Assembly (NCBI GenBank): GCA_027364635.1
Contig: DAHXOZ010000003.1
Coordinates: 1 to 55,798, forward strand
Reading direction: 5' to 3'
From: a bacterium
GTDB lineage: Bacteria > Bacteroidota > Bacteroidia > Chitinophagales > Chitinophagaceae
Length of the DNA: 55,798 bases
Shown here: piece by piece, positions 9,833 to 19,300 of the stretch
Layout: each line of letters opens with the position of its first letter
Position numbering within the stretch: position 1 is the first letter of the stretch
Position numbers and translations under genes: made by a program
The notes under the pieces: generated by a model
What the model was told of the DNA's origin: nothing
Seen by the model: the letters and a program-made list of their open reading frames with translations, nothing else
The model's database searches: none

Positions 9833-12454
9833 ATGGAAAATCAAGAGTTAAAAAGATTAGAGGTAAATGCAAAAAAAGAAGTTCCGATAGAAAAGTGGGG
9901 GCCTTATTTAACAGAGAGGCAATGGGGAACAGTACGTGAAGATTATAGCGCCGGCGGAGATGCATGGGATTATTTTCCGCACGATCATGCCCGAAGCAGG
10001 GTTTATCGTTGGGGGGAAGATGGCTTGGGAGGCATTTCTGACATCAAACAACAATTGTGCTTTGCCATTGCATTGTGGAATGGTAAAGATCCGATTCTGA
10101 AAGAAAGATTGTTCGGTTTGACTAATAAGGAAGGTAACCATGGTGAAGATGTAAAGGAACTTTATTATTACCTTGATAATCTTCCTTCTCATTACTACAT
10201 GAAATATTTGTACAAATATCCACAAGAAGTTTTTCCTTATAACAATTTATTGGAAGAAAATGCAAAGCGGGATAAACTACAGCCTGAGTATGAAATTCTG
10301 GATACCGGAATTTTCAATGATGACAAGTATTTTGATGTCTACATTGAATATGCAAAGCAAAGCAGTGAAGATATTTTTATTAAGATTGAGATAGTGAACC
10401 GGGGTCCTGAAAAGGCACCAATTACTATTTTGCCCACCCTGTGGTTTTATAACAACTGGCAATATGCCGGTGAAAATAACAAACCTTACATCAACTATGT
10501 TTCGGACCATTGCGTACAAGCACATCATCAATATATTGGGGATTATTATCTTTATTTTGAGCCAACCGACAATGTTCTTTTTACTGAAAATGAAACCAAT
10601 TTTCAAAGACTTTTTAATAAGCCTAACTCATCTGAGTTTGTAAAAGATGCCTTTCATGAAGCCATTATTTACGGAACTAATTTTCAGAAGCTAAAAGACA
10701 AAAAAGGTGGTACCAAATGTGCTTCTGTTTATTCTTTTGAAATTGAATCTAAAAAGTCAGAATGTGTATTTCTAAGGCTTTCAAATAAAAAAGTGGATGA
10801 TTATTTTCCGGAGGACTTCAAGGATATTTTCATAAAAAGAAAGAACGAAGCAGATATTTTTTATGAAAGCATACATCCGGCTTCTTGTACAGAAGATCAA
10901 AAAAATATTCAGCGGCAGGCATTTGCGGGCTTGCTTTGGAATAAGCAATATTATCATTACGATCTTGACACATGGTTAAACACAAGTGATGGGATAACAC
11001 CAGACACTCCTGAACGTAAAAATGGCCGCAATAATACCTGGAAATATTTAAAAAACCAGGATATTTTATCTATGCCTGATAATTGGGAATACCCATGGTA
11101 TGCATCCTGGGACATGGCTTTTCATTGTATTTCAATGGCAGTGATTGATCCTCTTTTTGCAAAACATCAACTCACTTTACTTATGCGCGAATGGTACATG
11201 AATCCACAAGGGCAATTGCCAGCATATGAGTGGAATTTCAGCGATGTAAATCCGCCGGTCCATGCGTTTGCTGCGTTAGAAATTTATAAAACAGAAGAAA
11301 GATTATATGGTAAAACTGATATTGTTTTCTTAAAAAGTATTTTCCAGAAACTAATCATCAATTTTACCTGGTGGATCAACAGAAAAGACGAGAACGGTAA
11401 CAGTATTTTTGAAGGTGGTTTTCTTGGTCTCGATAATATCGGGCTGTTTAACCGTAGTATGGTTCTACCCGGGAATGCTGTTTTAGAACAGGCTGATGGT
11501 ACAAGTTGGATGGGGAAATATGCATTGGATATGATGAACATCGCGCTTGAAATTTCGATGCACGATCCTTCTTTTGAAGATACGGCAACCAAATTCTATG
11601 AGCATTTTGTAATTATAGCAGAAGCTTTAAATGAGCTTGGATTATGGAACGAGGAGGACAAGTTTTTTTATGATGTTCTTTCCATAAATAAATCTGAAGC
11701 TTTTCCATTAAGGGTCCGCTCAGTAGTAGGGCTTATCCCTTTATTTGCTGTGACAGTTATCAAAAAGGAAGTTTTTGATCAGATGGCGGATTTTACCAAG
11801 AGAATGAAATGGTTCCAACAATACAGGCAAGCCAATCATTTATATTTACCAAGCGAAGCGAAAAAGGATTTTGAATGCACTTTGCTTTCTTTAGTGAATA
11901 AAGAAAGGTTGGAATATTTGTGTGAAAAATTATTAGATGAATCAGAGTTTTTATCAGAAGGAGGAATCAGGGCGCTTTCAAAATTTTATGAAAAAAATCC
12001 GTACACTTTAAACTACGATGGCAACAGTTATTCTATTCAATACGATCCCGGTGATTCTACTTCCAATATGTTTGGTGGAAACTCTAACTGGCGTGGCCCC
12101 GTTTGGATGCCGGTAAATTATTTGTTCATCACTGCATTTAAAACTTTTGGGTATTTTTTCGGCGACGATTTGAAAGTTGAATTTCCTTCACATTCGGGAA
12201 CAAGTGTATCACTTTCTGAAGTCGCAAATCAAATTTCTGCCAGGCTACTACATATTTTTGAAAAGAATGAGCAGAATGAAAGGCTTTGCAATGGCGATTA
12301 TAACTGGTTTTATAAAAAAGAAGAAAATAAAGACCTTGTTTTATTTAACGAATATTTTCATGGCAATACCCTTCGCGGATTGGGTGCAAGCCACCAAACC
12401 GGTTGGACTGCTTTGATCGCCAATTTAATTCTTGATTTAAAAGAGAAAGATTAA
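9833..12454 (+). CDS. MGH1-like (GH63-type) glycoside hydrolase
   Basis: A large probable glycosidase of 873 residues with an (alpha/alpha)6 barrel of the mannosylglycerate/glucosylglycerate hydrolase and GH63 type. Visible motifs are WDYFPHDHARSRVYRWGEDG at the N-terminus, the aromatic-rich WEYPWYASWDMAFH segment in the barrel, PPVHAFAALEIY, and NWRGPVWMPVNYLF near the C-terminus, where the Glu/Asp general acid and base of this group usually lie. No signal peptide is visible, so the enzyme is cytoplasmic. I start it at the ATG at 9833; a longer frame runs back into the SDR gene but has no support. Its stop overlaps the stop of the convergent rlmD gene by 4 bases. Substrate unknown, perhaps a compatible-solute or glucoside. 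Confidence 0.9.
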   Translation: MENQELKRLEVNAKKEVPIEKWGPYLTERQWGTVREDYSAGGDAWDYFPHDHARSRVYRWGEDGLGGISDIKQQLCFAIALWNGKDPILKERLFGLTNKEGNHGEDVKELYYYLDNLPSHYYMKYLYKYPQEVFPYNNLLEENAKRDKLQPEYEILDTGIFNDDKYFDVYIEYAKQSSEDIFIKIEIVNRGPEKAPITILPTLWFYNNWQYAGENNKPYINYVSDHCVQAHHQYIGDYYLYFEPTDNVLFTENETNFQRLFNKPNSSEFVKDAFHEAIIYGTNFQKLKDKKGGTKCASVYSFEIESKKSECVFLRLSNKKVDDYFPEDFKDIFIKRKNEADIFYESIHPASCTEDQKNIQRQAFAGLLWNKQYYHYDLDTWLNTSDGITPDTPERKNGRNNTWKYLKNQDILSMPDNWEYPWYASWDMAFHCISMAVIDPLFAKHQLTLLMREWYMNPQGQLPAYEWNFSDVNPPVHAFAALEIYKTEERLYGKTDIVFLKSIFQKLIINFTWWINRKDENGNSIFEGGFLGLDNIGLFNRSMVLPGNAVLEQADGTSWMGKYALDMMNIALEISMHDPSFEDTATKFYEHFVIIAEALNELGLWNEEDKFFYDVLSINKSEAFPLRVRSVVGLIPLFAVTVIKKEVFDQMADFTKRMKWFQQYRQANHLYLPSEAKKDFECTLLSLVNKERLEYLCEKLLDESEFLSEGGIRALSKFYEKNPYTLNYDGNSYSIQYDPGDSTSNMFGGNSNWRGPVWMPVNYLFITAFKTFGYFFGDDLKVEFPSHSGTSVSLSEVANQISARLLHIFEKNEQNERLCNGDYNWFYKKEENKDLVLFNEYFHGNTLRGLGASHQTGWTALIANLILDLKEKD

Positions 12455-13863
12455 TTCTGCCTTTTTAGTGTAAGCAAAGCAACTGATTCAATATGATGCG
12501 TATGCGGAAACATATCCACAGGTTGTATTTTTTCAACAATATATTTTTCACTTAGCAACTGAAAATCCCTGGCCTGTGTGGCTACATTGCAACTTACATA
12601 CACGATTTTTTCAGAACAAATTTCCAAAAGTTTGTTTACTAATTTAGGATGTAGCCCGGCGCGTGGAGGATCTACAATTACTACATCGGCTTTGCCATGT
12701 AAGTTAAAAAAATCATCATTGCAGATTTCAATAACATCTCCTGCAAAAAAGTTTGCTGAATTAAGATGGTTAAAAGCTGCATTTTCTTTGGCATCTTTAA
12801 CCGCGTCTTCAATTACATCAACCCCAATTATTTTCCTTGCGTTTTTACTCAAAAATATTCCAATGCTTCCGGTACCACAATACAGGTCATAAACAGTTTC
12901 ATTGCCAGTAAGCGCTGCAAAATCATTTACGACATTGTATAAAACTTCAGCCTGCTTTGTATTGGTTTGAAAAAAAGATTTAGGAGAAATTTTAAAATTA
13001 AAATCGCCGACCTTTTCAATAACATATCCTTTGCCAAAGAAAGTTATAGGCTCAAGATCATTAAGGCTATCATTCCATTTTGGATTGATTGTGTAAACGA
13101 GGGTAGTGATCGCAGGTACTTTTTCTAATAAATTTTTACTGATTTTTTCAATTTCTTTTTTGTCCTCATTCCCAAAAACAAGGTTTATCATCAGTTCGCC
13201 TGTAGTACAATTTCTAATAACGATGTTTCTTAAAAATCCTTTATGTTCTTTAATGTCGTAATAACTGTAACGGTTGCTTTCTGCCAATTCCCTTAAAGTG
13301 TTTCTTATGATATTATTGACATCATCCATTAGCCAACACTCCCGGATATCAATTATTTTGTCATACAGTTTTGGAACATGATAACCTACGGCGCCCCCGG
13401 GCCATTTTTCTTCGCCTAAAACCTGCAATTCATTTTGAGTGAGGTATTTTTTATTGCTAAAAGTGAATTCAAGTTTGTTCCTGTAATTGGTTGTTTTTTG
13501 TGATCCGATAATGGGCAATACAGGAACATCATTCAATTTGCCGATTCTCTTTACTACGTCTTTAACTTCCTGTTCTTTATATTCCAATTGCTTTTCATAA
13601 GGAAGCATTTGCCATTTACAGCCGCCGCAAATTCCGAAATGGATACAAAAAGGAGAAACCCTTTCAGCACTGTAGGTATGTATTTTGGTAGCTTTTCCTT
13701 CTGCCCAATCCTTTTTATTTTTGGTGAGCAAAACATCTGCAATATCGCCTGGAACAGCCCCTTCTATAAAGATTACTTTGCCGTCAACTTTAGCCAATGC
13801 TTTTCCTTCCGCAGCGTATCCTGTTACAGGAATATTTTCTAAGAGGATTTTTTTTCTTTTCAC
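12451..13863 (-). CDS. rlmD: 23S rRNA (uracil-5-)-methyltransferase RlmD/RumA family
   Basis: This SAM-dependent enzyme methylates uridine C5 in rRNA. The 470 residues contain an N-terminal TRAM domain (about 1-62), an iron-sulfur cluster site C73-x5-C79-x2-C82 with a fourth Cys in IRECWLM, the SAM motif VYDLYCGTGSIGIFL, and the nucleophile-bearing motif VYVSCNVATQARDF preceded by DPPRAG. The start is GTG at 13863, five bases after a TATTTTTG box. Bacteroidota often have a single RlmD-like enzyme, so the exact target uridine (U1939, U747 or both) is open. Confidence 0.93.
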   Translation of the reverse strand: MKRKKILLENIPVTGYAAEGKALAKVDGKVIFIEGAVPGDIADVLLTKNKKDWAEGKATKIHTYSAERVSPFCIHFGICGGCKWQMLPYEKQLEYKEQEVKDVVKRIGKLNDVPVLPIIGSQKTTNYRNKLEFTFSNKKYLTQNELQVLGEEKWPGGAVGYHVPKLYDKIIDIRECWLMDDVNNIIRNTLRELAESNRYSYYDIKEHKGFLRNIVIRNCTTGELMINLVFGNEDKKEIEKISKNLLEKVPAITTLVYTINPKWNDSLNDLEPITFFGKGYVIEKVGDFNFKISPKSFFQTNTKQAEVLYNVVNDFAALTGNETVYDLYCGTGSIGIFLSKNARKIIGVDVIEDAVKDAKENAAFNHLNSANFFAGDVIEICNDDFFNLHGKADVVIVDPPRAGLHPKLVNKLLEICSEKIVYVSCNVATQARDFQLLSEKYIVEKIQPVDMFPHTHHIESVALLTLKRQN

Positions 13864-13868
13864 GGGTG

Positions 13869-13876
13869 CAAAAATA
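13869..13876 (-). promoter_or_regulatory. -7 box TATTTTTG of rlmD
   Basis: TATTTTTG on the minus strand is followed by CACCC and the GTG start at 13863, the same spacing as at yidD and prmC. No -33 TTG is seen at normal distance. Confidence 0.45.
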
Positions 13877-14033
13877 AATGATGTTGTATGAAGGCTCTTT
13901 AAAAATTATTGAGAAACTTTTAGAATAATAAGCTGAAAATTTCGTTTTAGTTTTTTTGAAAAAAGCGCTGAAGTTCAGGGCTAATTAAAATGTTAACTAT
14001 TTAAACCAACCTTTTTTTACAGTTCAAATTGAA

Positions 14034-14041
14034 TATTTTTG
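14034..14041 (+). promoter_or_regulatory. -7 box TATTTTTG upstream of the TlpA-like gene
   Basis: TATTTTTG ends 19 bases before the ATG at 14061. The -33 region is poor. It probably drives the thioredoxin-like and prolyl isomerase genes. Confidence 0.4.
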
Positions 14042-14060
14042 TTTTTCATTCATTCAAACT

Positions 14061-15509
14061 ATGAAATTATTTTTTTCTTTCTTTCTTTTCATTTTCTCTT
14101 TTTCAATAGCTAATGCGCAAGGGTATAAAGTTACTTTAAAGGCTCCTCAATATAACGGTGGACTCGCTTATCTTACTTATTATTACGGTAAAAGCATGAA
14201 TGTGCAGGATTCGGCTATTGTGAATTCAAAAGGTGTTGCGGTATTCCAGGGAAAAGATAAAGTGCTTCCGGGCGTTTATTCAATTGTTTTGCCGGGCAAG
14301 ACTAAATTGTTTGATTTTTTAATAGCAAACAAACAAATAATCAATATTTTGGTTCCGGATACTACTGATATCATTGATAAAGTAGTAATAACCGGTGCCG
14401 AAGAAAACGGGCTTTTCCAGCAGTATCAAAAATATGCTTCTGCAAAAGGTAAATTGTTGCAAAAAGAATTACAGGCTTACAAAGCCTCTACAACCAAAGA
14501 AGATAGTGCAGCGCATGAAAAAAAATACAAGCAATTAAATGACGAATTGAATATTTACAGGGATAATATTATCAAGGATCATCCTCAATCTATGCTGGCA
14601 ACTTTGCTTATAAGTATGAAGCCCGTCCCGGTGTTATATTCTGATCCATTAACACATGAAGATTCAGTAGCTAATTTCCTGTATTATAAAAAACATTATT
14701 GGGATGGAATTACGTTTATGGATGACCGTATTATCCGCACTCCTTTCTTTTTACCAAAGCTGGAGCAATATTACAGAAACGTAGTTTCTCCGGTTCCGGA
14801 TTCAATAATCAAAGAGTCTGATTATATGTTGCTGCTTGCCCGTTCATCTCCCGAAATGTATAAATTTTTATTAAACTGGCTTACCGATGAATACATTTAT
14901 CCTAAATATATGGGACAGGATGCCGTGTTTGTTCATTTATTTGAAAAATATCATTCAAAAGGAGTTTCAAGCTGGCTTAATAAAAAGCAACTTAAAACAA
15001 TTTCAGACAGGGCTTATATGTTGATGGCTAATTTGATAGGAGAGCAGGCTGCCAATCTTGAAATGGTAGATTCGAGTGGCAAAAATGTTCCTTTGTATAA
15101 TATTAATTCAGATTATATCGTTATTTGTTTCTGGGATCCTACTTGCGGCCATTGCCAAAAGCAGGTTCCCCGGCTGGATTCGATTTACAATGCCAAATGG
15201 AAAAATGAAGGCGTAAAAATGTATGGAGTTCTTACAGAGACAAAAGATCTTGAACAATGGAAAAAGTTTATTAGGGATAAAAATTTGGGTAACTGGATCA
15301 ATGTATATGAAACTGATGCGCAGAAGAAAATAATAGAAGATTCAAAGCAAGCATCTTACAAGCAATTATATGATGTAATTCAAACTCCTACATTATATTT
15401 ATTAGATAAAGACAAAAAAATTATTGCAAAAAAATTAACTATGGAGCAAATGGATGATGTACTTGATGCGAAAATAAAAAACCAGTCTGCTAAAACGGCA
15501 AATCGCTAG
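14061..15509 (+). CDS. TlpA-like thioredoxin-domain protein, secreted
   Basis: This is a periplasmic thiol-disulfide oxidoreductase of the type common in Bacteroidota. The 482 residues comprise a signal peptide (FFSFFLFIFSFSIANAQ), an N-terminal beta-rich domain resembling DUF4369 (about 20-110), a long helical region, and a C-terminal thioredoxin fold (about 330-470) with the active site CFWDPTCGHC (C362, C365). The cis-Pro loop is at VIQTPTLYLLDKDKK. A CGHC active site favours reduction or isomerisation. The next gene, 84 bases downstream, is a secreted prolyl isomerase, so both may act in envelope protein folding. Confidence 0.92.
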   Translation: MKLFFSFFLFIFSFSIANAQGYKVTLKAPQYNGGLAYLTYYYGKSMNVQDSAIVNSKGVAVFQGKDKVLPGVYSIVLPGKTKLFDFLIANKQIINILVPDTTDIIDKVVITGAEENGLFQQYQKYASAKGKLLQKELQAYKASTTKEDSAAHEKKYKQLNDELNIYRDNIIKDHPQSMLATLLISMKPVPVLYSDPLTHEDSVANFLYYKKHYWDGITFMDDRIIRTPFFLPKLEQYYRNVVSPVPDSIIKESDYMLLLARSSPEMYKFLLNWLTDEYIYPKYMGQDAVFVHLFEKYHSKGVSSWLNKKQLKTISDRAYMLMANLIGEQAANLEMVDSSGKNVPLYNINSDYIVICFWDPTCGHCQKQVPRLDSIYNAKWKNEGVKMYGVLTETKDLEQWKKFIRDKNLGNWINVYETDAQKKIIEDSKQASYKQLYDVIQTPTLYLLDKDKKIIAKKLTMEQMDDVLDAKIKNQSAKTANR

Positions 15510-15593
15510 TAAAACGACTTTTAAGTATGATTTTGATTTTAGCAAAGGTGAAAGCTCCTTTATCAATTATGAGATCCTTTTAAAAAATATTTA

Positions 15594-17522
15594 ATGAAAA
15601 AACTGCTTCTCATTTTTGTTTTTACTTCTTCATTATTTTATTCGTACAGTCAAACACTTTTTACTTATGGCATTCATAAAGTAGGTGCCTCAGAGTTTTT
15701 AACCGCCTACAATAAAAATAAAACTACTACAAGTGTCGATTCACAGGCGCTTCGCGATTATCTTGGACTTTATATAAATTTTAGATTAAAAGTTCAGGCT
15801 GCCAGGGATATACATCTTGATACACTTCCATCAATGATAGCAGATCTGCAAAATTTTAGAAGCCAGATACAGGGTACTTACTTAAAAGATGAAAAGGAAG
15901 TGAACCGGTTAGTTGATGAAGCCTTTATGAGAAGTCAAAAAGATATACACACCACTTATTATTATATGAAATCAGATGATGATAAAGATTCTGTAAAGGA
16001 GATGAATCTCATTCATGAAGTTTCCAGAAAACTGAATTCCGGTGAGTCCGGTGCAGTTATTCTTTCAAAAATAAATGCAAATACACCAGGCAAAATTCAA
16101 AGAGAAGATATTGGTTATATCACTGCTTTTACATTGCCTTATAAATTTGAAAATATTATTTATAGATTAAAGCCGGGTACAGCAAGCGCTCCGGTTCGAA
16201 CAAAAAACGGCTGGTATATTTTTAAAAACGACGGCGAAAGGCACGCGGTGGGCAAAATAACTGTTGCACAAATCTTATTTGCAGTGCCGCAGGGAGATGC
16301 GCATCAAAAAGAAAAAGCACAGAAACTGGCAGATTCTGTTTATACGGCATTATTGAATGGAAGTGATTTTGCAATGCTTGCAAAACAATTCAGTGATGAC
16401 AGAACAACCTTTATGAATGGTGGAAGGATGCCAGAGTTTGGAACAGCAAAATATGATTCTGTATTTGAAAATCATGCTTTTTCACTTCAAAAAGATGGAG
16501 AGATATCAAAACCTTTTGAAACCAAATTCGGATACCACATTCTAAAAAGAATTTCAGCAGAACCTGTTCCCACGAGCAAAGATGATGAAAAGTATATGTA
16601 TAATTTAAAAGAGGAGGTCTTGAATGATAGCCGCATTGAAATAGCGAAAGAAATGTTTCTAAAGGAAATATTTCCGGTTATCAGGTTAACCAGAAGAAAA
16701 ATTAATCTGGAAGACCTTTGGCGTTTTACTGACAGCGCCTTACTAAAAAATAAAGAAGTAGCATCAGGAAACGTAAATCAACAGACCATCTTACTTTCAT
16801 TTAATAATAATCAAAGTGTAAGAGTGAGCGATTGGATATTATATGTCAGAAACAGTAATGATAAAATAAACGGCGACCACAAATCTTATAAGAAAATTTT
16901 TCCGGAATTTGTTAATCAATCTGCAATTTCAAATTATGCATCAAGACTTGAAAATTATAACCCTGTATTTAGAGCTCAAATCAATGAATTTAAAGAAGGC
17001 AATATGCTTTTTGAAATCATGCAAAGAAAAGTGTGGGGCAAGGCAACTTCTGATACTTTAGGGTTAAAAAAGTTTTATGAGCTACACAAACAAAAGTATT
17101 TATGGAGTGCCAGTGCAGAGGCTGTAATTTTTTCCTGTTCTAATGCGGAAGTAGCTAAAAGCAGTATCGCAAAACTGAAAAAAGGGAAGAGCTGGAAAGA
17201 AATTGTAAATGAAAATCCCTCGTCCGTTCAGGCCGATTCCGGAAGGTTCGAATTAGGACAGATTCCTGTAGTGGATAGAACTGCATTTTCAGACGGTTTA
17301 ATTACTCTTCCCGTAATTAATAAAACTGATGGAACCGCTGTATTTGCAAAAATCATAAAAGTATATCCTTCCAATCAGCAACGAAACTTTGATGATGCCC
17401 GCGGGCTTGTGATTAATGATTATCAAAATTACCTTGAACAAAAATGGATTGAGCAATTAAAGAAAAAATATCCTGTGAGAGTTAATCAAAAAGTCTTTCA
17501 ATCTCTTTTAATTAAAAATTGA
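15594..17522 (+). CDS. SurA-like periplasmic peptidyl-prolyl isomerase
   Basis: This is a 642-residue exported foldase. A signal peptide (KLLLIFVFTSSLFYSYSQ) precedes a SurA-N-like helical region and a parvulin-like PPIC domain at about residues 220-325, whose end reads GEISKPFETKFGYHILKRIS. A first, degenerate PPIC-like unit is seen at about 105-215 (ending APVRTKNGWYIFK). The C-terminal third has a further PPIC-like fold around VIFSCSNAEVAKSSIAKLKK and NFDDARGLVINDYQNYLE. It probably chaperones outer-membrane proteins together with other SurA paralogues, since Bacteroidota often have several. Confidence 0.9.
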   Translation: MKKLLLIFVFTSSLFYSYSQTLFTYGIHKVGASEFLTAYNKNKTTTSVDSQALRDYLGLYINFRLKVQAARDIHLDTLPSMIADLQNFRSQIQGTYLKDEKEVNRLVDEAFMRSQKDIHTTYYYMKSDDDKDSVKEMNLIHEVSRKLNSGESGAVILSKINANTPGKIQREDIGYITAFTLPYKFENIIYRLKPGTASAPVRTKNGWYIFKNDGERHAVGKITVAQILFAVPQGDAHQKEKAQKLADSVYTALLNGSDFAMLAKQFSDDRTTFMNGGRMPEFGTAKYDSVFENHAFSLQKDGEISKPFETKFGYHILKRISAEPVPTSKDDEKYMYNLKEEVLNDSRIEIAKEMFLKEIFPVIRLTRRKINLEDLWRFTDSALLKNKEVASGNVNQQTILLSFNNNQSVRVSDWILYVRNSNDKINGDHKSYKKIFPEFVNQSAISNYASRLENYNPVFRAQINEFKEGNMLFEIMQRKVWGKATSDTLGLKKFYELHKQKYLWSASAEAVIFSCSNAEVAKSSIAKLKKGKSWKEIVNENPSSVQADSGRFELGQIPVVDRTAFSDGLITLPVINKTDGTAVFAKIIKVYPSNQQRNFDDARGLVINDYQNYLEQKWIEQLKKKYPVRVNQKVFQSLLIKN

Positions 17523-17778
17523 TTTTTTATTGAAAAGGCGCTGTTTTCAATTGACTAAACTGTTTTTTATGGTCTAAAACCAGTTATTTTAATCTTTTTA
17601 GAAAGTACAAAAAATTTTTGTCTTTCAACAATTGTAAATCTGTTTTAACCAATAATTTTACTGATAAAAAGCAACTAAAGCTAAAAAAAGGCCGCCGGAT
17701 TCCGTCTGGATTGTGTTTTATTACATTATTTTGAATATGGTCATTACAGTTTATCACAAAGAAAATCCTTTGCAATAA

Positions 17779-18465
17779 TTATTGATACATATTTTTTAGT
17801 ACCTCCTTCAACTGTTTTACAGATTCTGATGTAGAAGAGGTATTTGAAAATAAAGTCTTTGTACTTTCATCTCCACCATAAAATACATTGTTGGCATTTT
17901 CATCGATAGCAATAACTGAGCCCCCTAAACTGATTCCTGCAAATAGTCCTTTACTCCTGGAATAAGAATAAACCTCCGCTTCAAATTTTGTATCGGTGCT
18001 TGCAGATGAACTTCTTCCCATCGGGCCTGCTGTAACAGATACATCACCACCGAGAGTAACGCTGCTTTGGTTAATATTTTGCAAAGTTTCCCTGTTTTTA
18101 AAGACTAAAACAAGATCCACTGCCTGAACACCTATCTGTAACCCTACACTTCCGCCGGTAATGGTTACAAAAACAGGATCGCTCCATGTTCCATCTTCCA
18201 GTTTTACCATCGCAATGCCTTTTCCTCTTTTTCCGCCTACAACGAATCCGGCATTTATTAATTTGGGAACTACAATTATGCCCTGTGTCACTTCCATTAG
18301 TTCCTTGGGAATTTTATCCTTCATCTGCCCGAAATCCTGCAAAACCTTAATACTCGCGTCTATTTTCTCCTGGTCTCTTTGTTTTATCTGGCTTTTAACT
18401 GGAGTAAAAGAAAATGACAGAACCAGTAGCGAAAATAAAAAAGGGAACAATTTTGAGGTCTTCAT
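17779..18465 (-). CDS. SYLF (YSC84/Ysc84-like) domain protein, secreted
   Basis: The 228-residue protein has a signal peptide (LFSLLVLSFSFTPVKS) and then a SYLF domain. Typical segments are IPKELMEVTQGIIVVPKLI, GFVVGGKRGKGIAMVK, GGSVGLQIGVQAVDLVLVF and SVTLGGDVSVTAGPMGR. SYLF proteins bind lipid or membranes and in bacteria are exported proteins of poorly known role. It is the only gene downstream of rpsP on this strand, but a terminator lies between them. Confidence 0.92.
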   Translation of the reverse strand: MKTSKLFPFLFSLLVLSFSFTPVKSQIKQRDQEKIDASIKVLQDFGQMKDKIPKELMEVTQGIIVVPKLINAGFVVGGKRGKGIAMVKLEDGTWSDPVFVTITGGSVGLQIGVQAVDLVLVFKNRETLQNINQSSVTLGGDVSVTAGPMGRSSSASTDTKFEAEVYSYSRSKGLFAGISLGGSVIAIDENANNVFYGGDESTKTLFSNTSSTSESVKQLKEVLKNMYQ

Positions 18466-18604
18466 GTCTTAGTTATTAAATCGATTTTAAAAAATTTAAG
18501 AATAATTGATACAACATTAATGCCCTTTTATGAATTAAACTTTCCTTCACTATTTATTTATCTATTTTTTAAGGAATAGATGGTGGTTAGCGCCTTATGT
18601 GCAC

Positions 18605-18637
18605 AAAAAAAGCCGCCTCACAAGGAGACAGCTTTTT
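18605..18637 (-). terminator. Intrinsic terminator after rpsP
   Basis: On the minus strand an 8-bp stem with two G-U pairs (GCTGTCTC with GAGGCGGC, five-base loop) is followed by seven U. The stem is complete only on the minus strand, where the two A-C mismatches become G-U pairs. This fits termination of the rpsP transcript. Confidence 0.7.
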
Positions 18638-18663
18638 AAAGCTTCTTTATTTTTCTTTACAGA

Positions 18664-19140
18664 TTATTCGCCTGGAGTTTCCTCTTTGGCAGCTTTGTCA
18701 GATGTTGCTGAAGCAACAGTTTTAGGCGCTTCTGCTTTTTTTACAAAGGCCGGCCGGCTTGCAGCTCTCGCTTTCTTATGATTCTCCTGTCTTTTTGCAA
18801 ATTCAGAATCATGTTCGCTGCTCCATTTGGTAAACTTTTCCATAGCAGCCGCTTCGTCAAATAAGCCAAGGGATACACCACGAAGCAAATGCTTGAGGTA
18901 TAAAACGCCTTTAAAACTTAAAATACGACGCACTGTGTCGGTCGGTTGCGCACCTTTGTGCAGCCATTCCAATGCCTTTTGACGATCTACCTGGATTGTT
19001 GCAGGAACCGTTAGAGGATTGTAAGAACCGAGTTTCTGAATAAATTTGCCATCGCGTGGGCTACGGGAATCTGCAACTACTATAAAGTAAAATGGTCTCT
19101 TCTTTGAGCCATGTCGTTGCAATCTCATTTTTACAGCCAT
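18664..19140 (-). CDS. rpsP: 30S ribosomal protein bS16
   Basis: bS16 is an early-assembling small-subunit protein. The N-terminal 80 residues carry the family pattern [20 protein letters not shown] and [13 protein letters not shown]. At 158 residues it is about twice the E. coli length; the extra C-terminal half is rich in Ala, Lys and Glu ([17 protein letters not shown]), a feature I associate with Bacteroidota bS16. In many bacteria rimM and trmD follow rpsP; here a terminator follows instead. Confidence 0.96.
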   Translation of the reverse strand: MAVKMRLQRHGSKKRPFYFIVVADSRSPRDGKFIQKLGSYNPLTVPATIQVDRQKALEWLHKGAQPTDTVRRILSFKGVLYLKHLLRGVSLGLFDEAAAMEKFTKWSSEHDSEFAKRQENHKKARAASRPAFVKKAEAPKTVASATSDKAAKEETPGE

Positions 19141-19194
19141 AAAAAATAGAAATTTTTTTGGGTTGTGATTAAATTGGGTTTCTAAAAAGGACAG

Positions 19195-19202
19195 CGAAGA
19201 TA
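19195..19202 (-). promoter_or_regulatory. -7 box TATCTTCG of rpsP
   Basis: TATCTTCG on the minus strand is a one-base variant of TAnnTTTG and lies 55 bases upstream of the bS16 start, giving a leader of about 50 bases. It suggests that rpsP is transcribed independently of ffh. Confidence 0.4.
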
Positions 19203-19300
19203 AGACCTGAACATGAAAAACACAAAAGATAATCCCGGTTTTTCAAAAAAAATTACTATTTCTTAATATATTGCTGATTTTTTACAAAATTTTAATATAA

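Noticed and set aside
17584-17775. Open frame of 63 codons on the minus strand between the prolyl isomerase and SYLF genes
   Set aside because: Composition is Phe/Lys/Asn-rich as expected for random AT-rich DNA; no signal peptide, motif or promoter supports it.
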